The position numbers and the translations under genes were made by a program. Positions 33,478-42,015 of a stretch of 64,000 bases of DNA are shown here, in pieces. Every line of letters starts with the position of its first letter. The stretch's first letter is position 1. This DNA comes from Methylotenera_A sp031422335. GTDB taxonomy: Bacteria > Pseudomonadota > Gammaproteobacteria > Burkholderiales > Methylophilaceae. The notes under the pieces are model-generated. The model was not told where the DNA came from and made no database searches. It saw only the letters and a program-made list of their open reading frames with translations. The stretch covers positions 62,001 through 126,000 of the forward strand of contig JANOQW010000013.1 of NCBI GenBank assembly GCA_031422335.1, read 5' to 3'.

Positions 33478-34923
33478 ATGGTTATTCGATCAAAATCAAG
33501 ATCTGTGCTACAGCGCAGAAAAGGTCTCGTCAACTTATTACAACCCTTATTGGATGGCATCGCTATTATTGGAGTTGCTTGGTTTTTTGTTGCCGCACAC
33601 ATTGGCTTTATTACGCAAGATTACGTTATTTTGATGTTGGTGTTATTGGGTATGGTGTCGGTGATGTATGATCGGTATGCAATTTACCGTACTAGCCAAA
33701 ATTTTGCCAATAAAATCTTCAGTCTGTTCAACGCTTGGACGTTGAGCTTTTTAGCTTTGTTTTTACTAGCTTTTTTGACTAAACAAACTGAAGTTTATTC
33801 TCGTGTCGTTATTACTGAGGTCTATATCTTCGGTTTTTTAGTACAAGCGGCTATTCACTTACTTATTAGAGTGGCTGCAAGAAAGCTAAATAAACACAGT
33901 CAAGTCACAGATAATGTGATTATTGTTGGGCAAGGACAGTTGGCAAATTACCTAGAACATAAAATTAGCTCAAATCCTTGGCTAAATCAACACGTAGTGG
34001 GAAATGTTGCGATTGATGAAGAGCTAAAGCAGAATCGAGTAGAACAAAAATCCGAATTAAATGAGTATGCTACTAGTCGTACTATTCAGCTCGGTAAGGT
34101 AGCTGAACTGCCTGATTTAATTGACACCCATGGTATTACTACAATTTATATTGTTACCCCCTTGGAGTCTTCTAAGGTGCTAGAGGAGCTGTACTTTGTG
34201 TTGCTGGATAAACATGTCTCAATCCATTGGATACCTGATATTTTTTCATTAAGACTGATTAATCATAGTGTTAGAGAGATTGCAGGCATACCCGTATTAA
34301 CGCTTTCTGAGACGCCGCTGACGGGTATTAGCAAGCTCAGCAAATCTATAGAAGATAAAGTGCTATCTTTTATAATTCTGTTGCTTATTAGCCCAATATT
34401 ATTATTGCTTGCACTAGCAGTTAAATTAGATAGTCCTGGACCCGTATTTTTTAGGCAAAAAAGAGCGGGTTGGAATGGTAAAACATTTAATATTTGGAAA
34501 TTTCGCAGTATGTATGTTGGGCAACAGGTAGCTGAAGACATTCAACTGATACAAGCGAAAAAAGATGATCTGCGCATTACCAAACTTGGGGCATTTATTC
34601 GTAGAACCAGCCTAGATGAGCTGCCACAATTGTTGAACGTGTTAACGGGTGATATGTCTTTAGTGGGTCCTAGGCCACATGCTGTGCAGCATGATGAAGT
34701 ATATTCTGCCCGTATTAATGATTATTATGCTCGTCATAATATTAAACCTGGTATTACAGGCCTTGCGCAGGTGAGGGGCTATAGAGGTGAAACAAAAGAA
34801 CTAGACCAAATGACCAAGCGTATTGAGTCTGATATTGAATACATTAATAATTGGTCAGTTTGGCTGGATCTGTCCATTTTGGCAAGAACAACAATGGCCT
34901 TTACTGGAAAAGACGCTTATTGA
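33478..34923 (+). CDS. epsB: Undecaprenyl-phosphate glucose phosphotransferase (EpsB/WcaJ-like)
   Basis: A 481-residue polyisoprenyl-phosphate hexose-1-phosphate transferase that starts EPS repeat units on undecaprenyl phosphate, probably with UDP-glucose. Four membrane helices at about 15-125 are followed by a CoA-binding-like Rossmann domain, another hydrophobic re-entrant helix near 300, and the catalytic domain: KFRSM, TSLDELPQLLNVLTGDMSL with the Asp-Glu pair, VGPRPH and the C-terminal V-R-G-Y-R-G-E-T. This is the large form, in contrast to the small PglC-like enzyme at 26712. The ATG is 3 bases after epsA. Confidence 0.92.
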   Translation: MVIRSKSRSVLQRRKGLVNLLQPLLDGIAIIGVAWFFVAAHIGFITQDYVILMLVLLGMVSVMYDRYAIYRTSQNFANKIFSLFNAWTLSFLALFLLAFLTKQTEVYSRVVITEVYIFGFLVQAAIHLLIRVAARKLNKHSQVTDNVIIVGQGQLANYLEHKISSNPWLNQHVVGNVAIDEELKQNRVEQKSELNEYATSRTIQLGKVAELPDLIDTHGITTIYIVTPLESSKVLEELYFVLLDKHVSIHWIPDIFSLRLINHSVREIAGIPVLTLSETPLTGISKLSKSIEDKVLSFIILLLISPILLLLALAVKLDSPGPVFFRQKRAGWNGKTFNIWKFRSMYVGQQVAEDIQLIQAKKDDLRITKLGAFIRRTSLDELPQLLNVLTGDMSLVGPRPHAVQHDEVYSARINDYYARHNIKPGITGLAQVRGYRGETKELDQMTKRIESDIEYINNWSVWLDLSILARTTMAFTGKDAY

Positions 34924-35117
34924 TTCAAGCCTGTAGGTACAATTAAAATTTAGTACAGCAATAGATTGATAATATGACCTTAGCGGGCTATTGTGTCTTT
35001 CACTAAATGTTATCAAAATAAGCGATTAGAATAGTAATAATTTTTAAAATTTGTTGTATTAAAAGATAAGCTTTCAAAAACTTCGCAATATTTCACTTTT
35101 AAGGCTAGGCTTTTCTT

Positions 35118-35144
35118 AAAAAGGGGCGACAAGTCCTTTTTTTT
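35118..35144 (+). terminator. Terminator-like hairpin between epsB and epsE
   Basis: AAAAAGG (35118-35124) pairs with CCTTTTT (35135-35141) over a 10-base loop, followed by more T residues to 35144. An upstream stretch CTTTTAAGG could instead pair with CTTAAAAAG and compete for the left arm, which would be an antiterminator-like alternative. The hairpin lies 30 bases before the epsE start in a 250-bp gap that otherwise shows nothing clear. Confidence 0.5.
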
Positions 35145-35173
35145 ATATTATTGTTTCAATATTGGAGAAAAAT

Positions 35174-35734
35174 ATGAATACAAAACTAATTTTTACAGTT
35201 TTTCTAAGCGGTTTATTATTGCCTGGGATGGCACTTTCGGCTGATACTGATGCAAGCTATAGATTAAATCCTGGTGATGCATTGCAAGTGTCAGTATGGG
35301 GTGAAGAGTCGTTGCAAAAAGAAGTCATTGTGTTGCCTGATGGGAGTATTTCATTCCCCCTAGCTGGTCGTGTAGAAGTTGCGAATGCGACTTCGCCAGA
35401 GGTAGAAAAGCTGGTTACTGAAAAGCTTAAAGCATATTTACCAGACCCCCAAGTAACTGTGGTAGTGTCAAATATCCAAGGTAACCGCGCTTACATCTTG
35501 GGCAAAGTGCTCAAACCAGGCCCAATTCTACTTTCCGCACCTACCAGTGTGTTGCAAGCGCTTAGTCAAGCGGGTGGATTGGATAGATTTGCTGACTTGG
35601 ATGACATTAAAATCGTTCGCGCAGGTGCAAATGGCCAGACTGTAATCGCAGTCAACTACGATAAGCTAATTAAAGGCCAGCAGCTTGAATCAAACATCAT
35701 GCTTAAAAATGGCGATACAATTTTAGTACCTTGA
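35174..35734 (+). CDS. epsE: Polysaccharide export protein EpsE (OPX/Wza family, short form)
   Basis: A 186-residue periplasmic export protein. A signal peptide (residues 1 to about 22, ending MALSA) is followed by the poly-export domain (YRLNPGDALQVSVWGE, then P-D-G-S-I-S-F-P-L-A-G) and one SLBB domain (G-N-R-A-Y-I-L-G-K-V-L-K-P-G-P). There is no lipobox Cys and no C-terminal amphipathic helix, so unlike E. coli Wza it is unlikely to cross the outer membrane itself; the EpsL barrel downstream may do this. An earlier TTG at 35162 is rejected because GGAG at 35164-35167 is well placed for ATG 35174. Confidence 0.92.
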   Translation: MNTKLIFTVFLSGLLLPGMALSADTDASYRLNPGDALQVSVWGEESLQKEVIVLPDGSISFPLAGRVEVANATSPEVEKLVTEKLKAYLPDPQVTVVVSNIQGNRAYILGKVLKPGPILLSAPTSVLQALSQAGGLDRFADLDDIKIVRAGANGQTVIAVNYDKLIKGQQLESNIMLKNGDTILVP

Positions 35735-35749
35735 TGTGAATTTGTTTAA

Positions 35750-36889
35750 GTGAATCTATTAGTCATAAGTTTGTATCAAGTTAATCAGTTGAAACTGCAT
35801 GCGTTTAAAGGGCTTTCTGCCCTTATTTTTCTTTTTTCCACTATGCAAGCCAATGCACTTGTGGTGTTACAAGACGCCTCCGTCACGCTTGGCACTGACT
35901 TTGACACAAATCCAATCATGTCAGAAGATTCGCAGTCTATTTGGCGCTATACGATTTCGCCCAGATATTCTATTTCTGCTAATCAAGATCAAAACCGCTG
36001 GTATTCTAATGCTGCAATAAGATTTCAGCGATCCTCAGACAAAGAAATTTCGGTTGATCGGGAAGACCCTACAATCAATATTGGTTGGGATAGAGACTAT
36101 GACCGTGGCCGTTTCGGTCTAATTGCAAACTATAACAAAACTAGTACACGTATTACCGAATTTGATGGTACAGGCTTGGTGGTGAATGACGGGAGTTCAA
36201 CCAATAGATCGGTTGGTGCAGATTGGCAACATTTATTAAACGAAAAATTGAGTCTTACACTTGGTAGCAGGTTACTTAAAACAAAATTCAGTGGCGGCTC
36301 AGGTTTTACTGATTTATCGATTAAGTCAATAAACTCATCACTGAGTTATTCTTTGACTGAGAGCGTCAGCCCATTTGTCCAGTTTGGTTACACTGAACTA
36401 GACAATAGAGCGTCAAATGTTGACATAATAAAATCTCAAAATTATATGTTGGGCGCTAATTTTACGCCAAGCGCCAACTTAAATCTTACTGCTGCGCTTG
36501 GGATTACACACATTTCTGATGTGGGTAACAGTGAAGTTGGCAATGCAAGTTTTAATTATTTAGGCGAGCGTTATCAGTTTCGTGGGTCTGCGGAGCGGAC
36601 TGTCTCGGCAAGTAGCCTTGGTGTTTTTCAAGAGTCTGATCGCTACTCTTTGGGGTATGCATACGATTTGTCAGAAAAATCACGTATTGGGACTGATTTC
36701 ATTTTACGCAAAAATAATACTGTAACTGACATTAAGACTAGACAGTTAAGTGGCTTTTATACTCGTGAATTAACAGAATATTGGCAAATGCGTCTTTTCT
36801 TGCAGTTGAGAGAACTTGATAACGTTACCGTTAATGCACATGGTGAAACTATTGGGTTCACCTTCACCTATAACACTCCTGAATTTTAA
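35750..36889 (+). CDS. epsL: EPS outer-membrane beta-barrel protein EpsL
   Basis: About 379 residues with an N-terminal export signal (hydrophobic stretch ending STMQANA) and then alternating strands with many aromatic and polar residues, ending in TIGFTFTYNTPEF, a terminal aromatic typical of outer-membrane barrels. It corresponds to the EpsL family of exosortase-associated EPS loci and probably forms the exit pore for the polymer. The start is unclear: GTG 35750 is given, but TTG 35771 or TTG 35789 would also produce a full signal peptide; none has a good ribosome-binding site. Confidence 0.82.
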   Translation: MNLLVISLYQVNQLKLHAFKGLSALIFLFSTMQANALVVLQDASVTLGTDFDTNPIMSEDSQSIWRYTISPRYSISANQDQNRWYSNAAIRFQRSSDKEISVDREDPTINIGWDRDYDRGRFGLIANYNKTSTRITEFDGTGLVVNDGSSTNRSVGADWQHLLNEKLSLTLGSRLLKTKFSGGSGFTDLSIKSINSSLSYSLTESVSPFVQFGYTELDNRASNVDIIKSQNYMLGANFTPSANLNLTAALGITHISDVGNSEVGNASFNYLGERYQFRGSAERTVSASSLGVFQESDRYSLGYAYDLSEKSRIGTDFILRKNNTVTDIKTRQLSGFYTRELTEYWQMRLFLQLRELDNVTVNAHGETIGFTFTYNTPEF

Positions 36890-36905
36890 GTAAAATTTAT
36901 TTACC

Positions 36906-38480
36906 ATGGCTATGGAATACGAACTAACTCTGTCTGATTACTTATCTATTTTGAAACGCAGATGGGGACAAATGCTTGCGGTAGCAGGCTTGATTTTAGC
37001 TGCATCCATTGCAACAGCATTGTTGCTGGCGCCAGTCTATCAATCGACTGGTACTATTTTGGTTGAATCGCAACAGATTCCTCCTGATTTAGTCAAAGCT
37101 ACGGTTACTAGTTACGCAGACGAACGTATTGAAGTGATTAAACAACGGGTAATGACGCGGGAAAATTTGTATCGTATTATTCAAAAATATAAGCTGTATC
37201 CAGATGAAGTGGATTCTCAAACCACTTCAACTTTAGTTGATCAATTACGTGAAGCGTTATCTGTAGAGCTAGTTAGTGCTGATGTGCAAGGTGTTAAAGG
37301 CGGTAAAGCAACCATTGCTTTCAAAGTGGGGTTTGAATACGTTAAACCAGAAATTGCACATAAGGTAGCCAATGAAATAGTCACTTTATTTTTAGATGAA
37401 AATGTAAAAGTAAGAACAGAGCGAGCAACTGAAACTACTGAGTTTTTAACACAAGAGCTAGACAAGTTAAAAATTGAGTTAGAAGAAGTCGAGAATAAAG
37501 TTGCAAGTTTTAAGCAGAAAAATGCTAATTCATTACCTGAGCACTTGGAAATGCACATGGGTATGATGCAGCGTGTAGATGCTGACATTAAAGAACTAGA
37601 CCGTGAGTATAAATCAACACAAGAAGAGTTGAGATACTTAGATGTAGAGCTAACATCAACTCAATCTGCTATAAAGTCTGTAGGCAAAGAGTCACTAACA
37701 ATCTCTGAGTTGGATAAAGCAAAAGCAGAGCTAGATCGTTCTTTGGTATTATATAAAGATACACACCCTACAATTCGTGCGCTAAAAAGAAAAATTGAGA
37801 CATTAGAAAAAGCTGTGCTAAGCCCTGCTGAAGTTAAAGTGCCAGCAAACAATGTAGAAAATGATTTAGTAGTTGCAAAAATTAAAGCACAAATTGAAGC
37901 TGCAAAAGTGCGATTAAGTTCGATTTCAGACCAAAAAAGAAGTATGCAGGCAAAAATTGGGCAGTTGCAAAGCCAGGTAACGCAAAGTCCTCAGGTTGAG
38001 CGCGGCATGTTTACTTTGATGCGTGATTATGAAAACGCTAAAGCCAAATATGAAGAGGTGAAATCTAAGCAAGTTAACGCTAAAATTGCAGAACACTTAG
38101 AATCGGAAAATAAAGCAGAGCGCTTTTCAATACTAGAACCACCGATTTTCCCTGATAAACCGATTAAACCAGATAGAAAAAAAATCATTGCGCTGGGTAT
38201 ATTCGCCTCACTTGCTGGTGCGTTGGGTCTAGTTGCATTGCTAGAAACTTTGGACAAAAGAGTTAGAGGGCTGGAGTCCTTAACCTCATTAATTAAAATG
38301 CGACCATTAGTGGTGATACCCTATATTACGACGCAAGCTGAACTTAAGCGTGCCAAGAAGACCACTAAATATGTATTAATTTCAATTGCTACACTCGTTA
38401 TTTTGGTACTGGCAATCATTCATTTTATGATTATGCCACTAGATTTTTTGATGGCTAAATTGCTAACCAAATTTGTATAG
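36906..38480 (+). CDS. epsF: Chain-length determinant protein EpsF (Wzz/PCP family)
   Basis: A 524-residue polysaccharide co-polymerase. It has an N-terminal cytoplasmic helix, TM1 at about 20-42, a long periplasmic coiled-coil region (residues about 170-420) and hydrophobic C-terminal segments (about 418-435 and 490-515). The Wzz signature Y-E-L-T-L-S-D-Y-L-S-I-L-K-R-R is at the start and the P-x2-P-x4-P-x4-K pattern appears in PIFPDKPIKPDRKK before the C-terminal membrane part. It sets chain length with the EpsG kinase encoded next. The first ATG (36906) or the second (36912) may be used. Confidence 0.93.
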   Translation: MAMEYELTLSDYLSILKRRWGQMLAVAGLILAASIATALLLAPVYQSTGTILVESQQIPPDLVKATVTSYADERIEVIKQRVMTRENLYRIIQKYKLYPDEVDSQTTSTLVDQLREALSVELVSADVQGVKGGKATIAFKVGFEYVKPEIAHKVANEIVTLFLDENVKVRTERATETTEFLTQELDKLKIELEEVENKVASFKQKNANSLPEHLEMHMGMMQRVDADIKELDREYKSTQEELRYLDVELTSTQSAIKSVGKESLTISELDKAKAELDRSLVLYKDTHPTIRALKRKIETLEKAVLSPAEVKVPANNVENDLVVAKIKAQIEAAKVRLSSISDQKRSMQAKIGQLQSQVTQSPQVERGMFTLMRDYENAKAKYEEVKSKQVNAKIAEHLESENKAERFSILEPPIFPDKPIKPDRKKIIALGIFASLAGALGLVALLETLDKRVRGLESLTSLIKMRPLVVIPYITTQAELKRAKKTTKYVLISIATLVILVLAIIHFMIMPLDFLMAKLLTKFV

Positions 38481-38489
38481 AGACGCGCT

Positions 38490-39314
38490 ATGGAAAAAAT
38501 TAAAGATGCATTAGCAAAAGCAAGGTTGCAAAACACTAGTGTAATAACAACACAATTACCAACTGAGAAAGTGCCATCAGCCAAGTTTCAAAATACAGAA
38601 AATGAGCTAAGTAAAATCAACTATCTTAATACGCCTGTAATTAAGCTTGATTCTGCGCATTTAGAAAAAAATCGTATCGTAGCACATGTAAAAAATGATA
38701 TAAATAGTGGTGTATTTGATTCGTTAAGAACTCAGATATTACAAAAGATGGAAGAGAACAATTGGCGCACAATCGCAGTAGTGTCGCCAACACCAGAGTC
38801 TGGTAAAACCTTAGTATCCATAAATCTGGCAATTAGTATTGCACACCAACCACAAAAAACAGCTGTTTTGGTCGATTTTGACTTGCGCAGACCTAAAGTG
38901 GCTAGTTATTTAGGAATTCATACCGAAAACTCGATGAATGAATATTTAACTGGCAAATCTCCAGTTCAAGACGCGATGTTTAACCCAGACATTCCTAGGT
39001 TGGTTGTAATGCCAACGATGAGGCCTGTATCAAAATCTTCTGAAATCTTATCTTCCAAGAAAATTGAAAATTTAATCCAAGAATTAAGAGACCGTTATGA
39101 TTCTAGGATTATCATTTTTGATTGTCCTCCAGTGCTTAATTCAGATGACGCAATGGTATTGCTTCCGCAAGTAGATTGTATACTATTGGTAGTGGCTAAT
39201 GGCATGTCTACGCAAGCTGAGATCGATGAAACTATGCATCATTTGCCAAAAGATAATTTGTTAGGTGTAGTGCTTAATAAAGCCGAGGTGGAATCTAAAG
39301 CTTATTACTACTAG
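38490..39314 (+). CDS. epsG: Chain-length determinant tyrosine kinase EpsG (BY-kinase)
   Basis: A 274-residue bacterial tyrosine kinase domain. Walker A SPTPESGKTL is at 99-108, Walker A' VLVDFDLRRP at 126-135, and Walker B IIIFDCPPVLN near 205. The protein ends in three tyrosines (S-K-A-Y-Y-Y), a short version of the phosphorylated Tyr cluster. It is separate from its membrane activator EpsF, as in the CapA/CapB arrangement, and the two genes are 9 bases apart. The N-terminal 60 residues carry a helix (KIKDALAKARLQ) typical for EpsG. It cycles on phosphorylation to control polymer export and length. Confidence 0.92.
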   Translation: MEKIKDALAKARLQNTSVITTQLPTEKVPSAKFQNTENELSKINYLNTPVIKLDSAHLEKNRIVAHVKNDINSGVFDSLRTQILQKMEENNWRTIAVVSPTPESGKTLVSINLAISIAHQPQKTAVLVDFDLRRPKVASYLGIHTENSMNEYLTGKSPVQDAMFNPDIPRLVVMPTMRPVSKSSEILSSKKIENLIQELRDRYDSRIIIFDCPPVLNSDDAMVLLPQVDCILLVVANGMSTQAEIDETMHHLPKDNLLGVVLNKAEVESKAYYY

Positions 39315-39325
39315 CCGAATTTCAA

Positions 39326-39508
39326 ATGAAAAAATTAACACCAATCATAGAGAGTAAGCGAAATTTTTTAAAGCTCTCCACCATATTGCCTCTTACATTA
39401 GCGCTAAAAGATTTGCCGTTTAATCATGTGTCCTCAATATTTTTAGATGATGATATTGTGATAATTAACGGCTGGGTACTGCTAAAATCCGATTTTATTC
39501 AAAGTTAA
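39326..39508 (+). CDS. 60-residue protein with Tat-like signal, partner of the GMC oxidoreductase
   Basis: A small protein that begins with a basic region and SKRNFLKLS (residues 10-18), close to the twin-arginine pattern but with Lys-Arg. A hydrophobic stretch follows, and the protein ends in I-I-N-G-W-V-L-L-K-S. It starts 11 bases after epsG and stops 9 bases before the GMC gene. The fixed position and a plausible Tat-like signal argue for a real gene. Small Tat-carrying subunits accompany membrane GMC dehydrogenases such as gluconate dehydrogenase. Whether this one exports, anchors or matures the enzyme is unknown. Confidence 0.6.
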   Translation: MKKLTPIIESKRNFLKLSTILPLTLALKDLPFNHVSSIFLDDDIVIINGWVLLKSDFIQS

Positions 39509-39517
39509 TAGATAAAA

Positions 39518-40972
39518 ATGCTGATTGATTTAGAACTCCTCCCAGAAAATTTTAATTTTAAAAAATATGATGTATGTATATGCGGCACTGGTCCTGCGGG
39601 TATTAGTGTTGCTAGAGTGCTAGCAGCAAAAGGTAAAAAAGTTGCACTGCTAGAAGGTGGCTCATTGGCTTATACCGAGCAATCTCAGTCACTATATGAA
39701 GGTAAAAGTATTGGCATAAATGATTGGGATGCAGTAGAAAACTGCCGCTTACGTTACTTTGGCGGCACATCTAATCACTGGTCTGGTTTATGTTCCTATT
39801 TTGATGACAGTGATTTCGAGCCGAGATCTGATGGATTCTCTGGTTGGCCAATTACTCGGCTAGAAGCCTATAAATATTTTGACTTAGCGAAAGAAGTGCT
39901 AGACCTTCCCAAAGATGCATTTTTAAATATTCCAAAGTGGCAAGGTGCAAATTTTAAGTCCTTTATGAGTGCAATGAGTCCACCTACAAGGTTCGGTGTG
40001 AAATATCACGAAGAGCTTAAGAGTTCAGACAACATTGATTTGTTTATCAATGCTAATTTAACTAACATCCACCTCCATGAAAACTTTAGGGCAGTTAAAC
40101 ACTTGGAGGTTAAATCGTATAAAAAAACCAAATTCCTGTTTAAGTCAAAGCATTATGTGCTTGCCATGGGTGCTATTGAAAATGCCCGCTTATTATTAGC
40201 AAGTAATAAGCAAATGACGCAAGGTATAGGCAATCAAAATGATATGGTAGGGCGCTGTTACATGGAACATTTTAGCGTCGGCTACGGACGATTTGCACTA
40301 GATAATAAGACGCCTTGGAAAAACGGAAAAATTACATTAAATCCATCTCCAGAATTAATTAGAAAAACTAAAATTGGCAACGCAGTGTTGTCGTTTGATC
40401 CAGATTTTCAGGCGGAAAGCTACGGTAGAACGCGTGTTCTAAAGCAAGCACTTAGAAATTTTGTTTGTAAATCTCAACCTGCTACAGAGTTTTCTAGAAA
40501 GTTAATTGATTTTAATTGCGTTGGTGACGGATACATTACTAGCATGATTGAGCAATCGCCAAATTTAGATAGCCGTGTTACGCTTGACAAGATAGTGGAT
40601 GTTTTTGGTATCCCCAAAGTTATTCATAATTGGAAGTATAACGATTTAGATATTCACACTATTTCTACCCTAGGTATTGAAGCAGCCAAAGAAATGGCTA
40701 GATTAAAGGTTGCACGCGTACAACTTGCAGATTACATTTTAGATAAAGATATACCCTCTAAAGAATTAGGCCATCATTGCCATCAAATGGGTACTACGCG
40801 TATGTCTGCTGTGCCTAAGGATGGCGTGGTTGATGAAAATTTGCGCGTACATGGTGTGAAAAATTTATACATTGCGGGTAGTAGTGTTTTCCCGACTGGT
40901 GGGGGTTGCAACCCAACATTTACACTAACCATGCTATCCATTAGGCTCGGTGAACATTTAAATACACTGTAA
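39518..40972 (+). CDS. GMC-family FAD oxidoreductase
   Basis: A 484-residue flavoenzyme of the glucose-methanol-choline family. The FAD-binding GTGPAG lies at 23-28 with L-L-E-G-G after it, the mid-chain block YFGGTSNHWSGL is near residue 85, and the C-terminal signatures GHHCHQMGTTRMS and FPTGGGCNPTFTLTML hold the catalytic His and Asn. It should oxidise an alcohol or sugar hydroxyl; the substrate may be a sugar residue or lipid intermediate of the EPS, given the neighbours. It has no signal peptide of its own. The following gene is convergent, 13 bases away. Confidence 0.88.
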   Translation: MLIDLELLPENFNFKKYDVCICGTGPAGISVARVLAAKGKKVALLEGGSLAYTEQSQSLYEGKSIGINDWDAVENCRLRYFGGTSNHWSGLCSYFDDSDFEPRSDGFSGWPITRLEAYKYFDLAKEVLDLPKDAFLNIPKWQGANFKSFMSAMSPPTRFGVKYHEELKSSDNIDLFINANLTNIHLHENFRAVKHLEVKSYKKTKFLFKSKHYVLAMGAIENARLLLASNKQMTQGIGNQNDMVGRCYMEHFSVGYGRFALDNKTPWKNGKITLNPSPELIRKTKIGNAVLSFDPDFQAESYGRTRVLKQALRNFVCKSQPATEFSRKLIDFNCVGDGYITSMIEQSPNLDSRVTLDKIVDVFGIPKVIHNWKYNDLDIHTISTLGIEAAKEMARLKVARVQLADYILDKDIPSKELGHHCHQMGTTRMSAVPKDGVVDENLRVHGVKNLYIAGSSVFPTGGGCNPTFTLTMLSIRLGEHLNTL

Positions 40973-40985
40973 TAGCGCAAAGTGT

Positions 40986-41969
40986 TTAACGCCAATATTT
41001 GTTCATGTAATTTCTAATTGGGTTTTCAATCAGGTAATACGAAATTAACCCAATACTTATAGCTACTATTAAGTACATTACTTTTTCCACAAGAGTTATT
41101 GCATCTATGTGTTCTACATAGTAGAAATAAACAGGATGCTGCCATACGTATATAGAGTATGACCACACTCCCATCAATCTAAGCGGTTTCCATGCAAATA
41201 CGCTAAGTATCATATTGGGGAATTTAGATAAGTGGTGAAACGAAAATGCCAATAAAATAGGTGCTAACAAAAATGTCAAATACCAAGGCGTGTTAGCAAG
41301 AAAGCAAGCTGCAGAAAGTGCAAATGCAAGTGTCACTACCCATGTAGAAACATAGGTATCAATACGATCACGAATTAAAAAATACCCCGCTGAAAGAAGT
41401 AAAAAACTAGCAATCACTTCTGTACGAATTTTAAATAAAGGTGGTGCCAAATCTGGGTTATAAACATAAAAACCAAATAGAAGGGTAGAGCATAAGCCTA
41501 AAGGAATCAACAGGTAGTGCTCTTTACTTTTTAGCATAGTTATCAAAGTTACAAGACTTAATAAAATATAGCAGTGTTCCTCTACATTTAGCGACCATAA
41601 ATGATTAATTGGAATACCTGAATTCCACATGTCAGGTGTTGCAGGAAAGTAGGCTCTTAAAAAAATTAATGTGTAGAGGTAGTTAGAGGCTTCTGGCGCA
41701 GCAGTATATAAAGCGTATAGATAAATTACAGATACATAAATAAAGAAAACAGGCAGTATTCTGCTAATCCGTCGCTTGTAAAACAAGGCTAACGGCGTTC
41801 TTTTCACAAACAGGATATTACTCATTAAAGCGCCAGATAAAACAAAAAAACTGGCGACCCCAAATTTACCTGAATAAAACCCTGGAATTGTGAGGAAGTG
41901 AGAAATTAAGACTAATACAATCGCCATACCACGCCAACCATCGTAATGAATATTTCTATCAATAACCAT
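40986..41969 (-). CDS. Acyltransferase family 3 (OafA/YrhL-like) membrane protein
   Basis: A membrane O-acyltransferase of 327 residues from this start. Its N-terminus has the family pattern R-N-I-H-Y-D-G-W-R-G-M-A-I, with the S-H-F block after it. About ten hydrophobic helices follow, and N-H-L-W-S-L-N-V-E-E-H-C-Y lies near residue 130. It should acetylate a sugar of the glycan from the cytoplasmic acyl-CoA side. The open frame extends upstream to 42074 into the polymerase gene. The start at 41969 is preferred because the conserved N-terminus begins here and the extension is not family-like. Confidence 0.85.
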   Translation of the reverse strand: MVIDRNIHYDGWRGMAIVLVLISHFLTIPGFYSGKFGVASFFVLSGALMSNILFVKRTPLALFYKRRISRILPVFFIYVSVIYLYALYTAAPEASNYLYTLIFLRAYFPATPDMWNSGIPINHLWSLNVEEHCYILLSLVTLITMLKSKEHYLLIPLGLCSTLLFGFYVYNPDLAPPLFKIRTEVIASFLLLSAGYFLIRDRIDTYVSTWVVTLAFALSAACFLANTPWYLTFLLAPILLAFSFHHLSKFPNMILSVFAWKPLRLMGVWSYSIYVWQHPVYFYYVEHIDAITLVEKVMYLIVAISIGLISYYLIENPIRNYMNKYWR

Positions 41970-42015
41970 AATTATTAGGCGAGTATTTAAAAAAAGAGTT
42001 AGTGAGATATTTAAG

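Noticed and set aside
35121..35133. Resemblance of AAGGGGCGACAAG to an ops/JUMPstart element
   Set aside because: Only the GGCG core agrees; the remaining consensus and the upstream JUMPstart block are absent.
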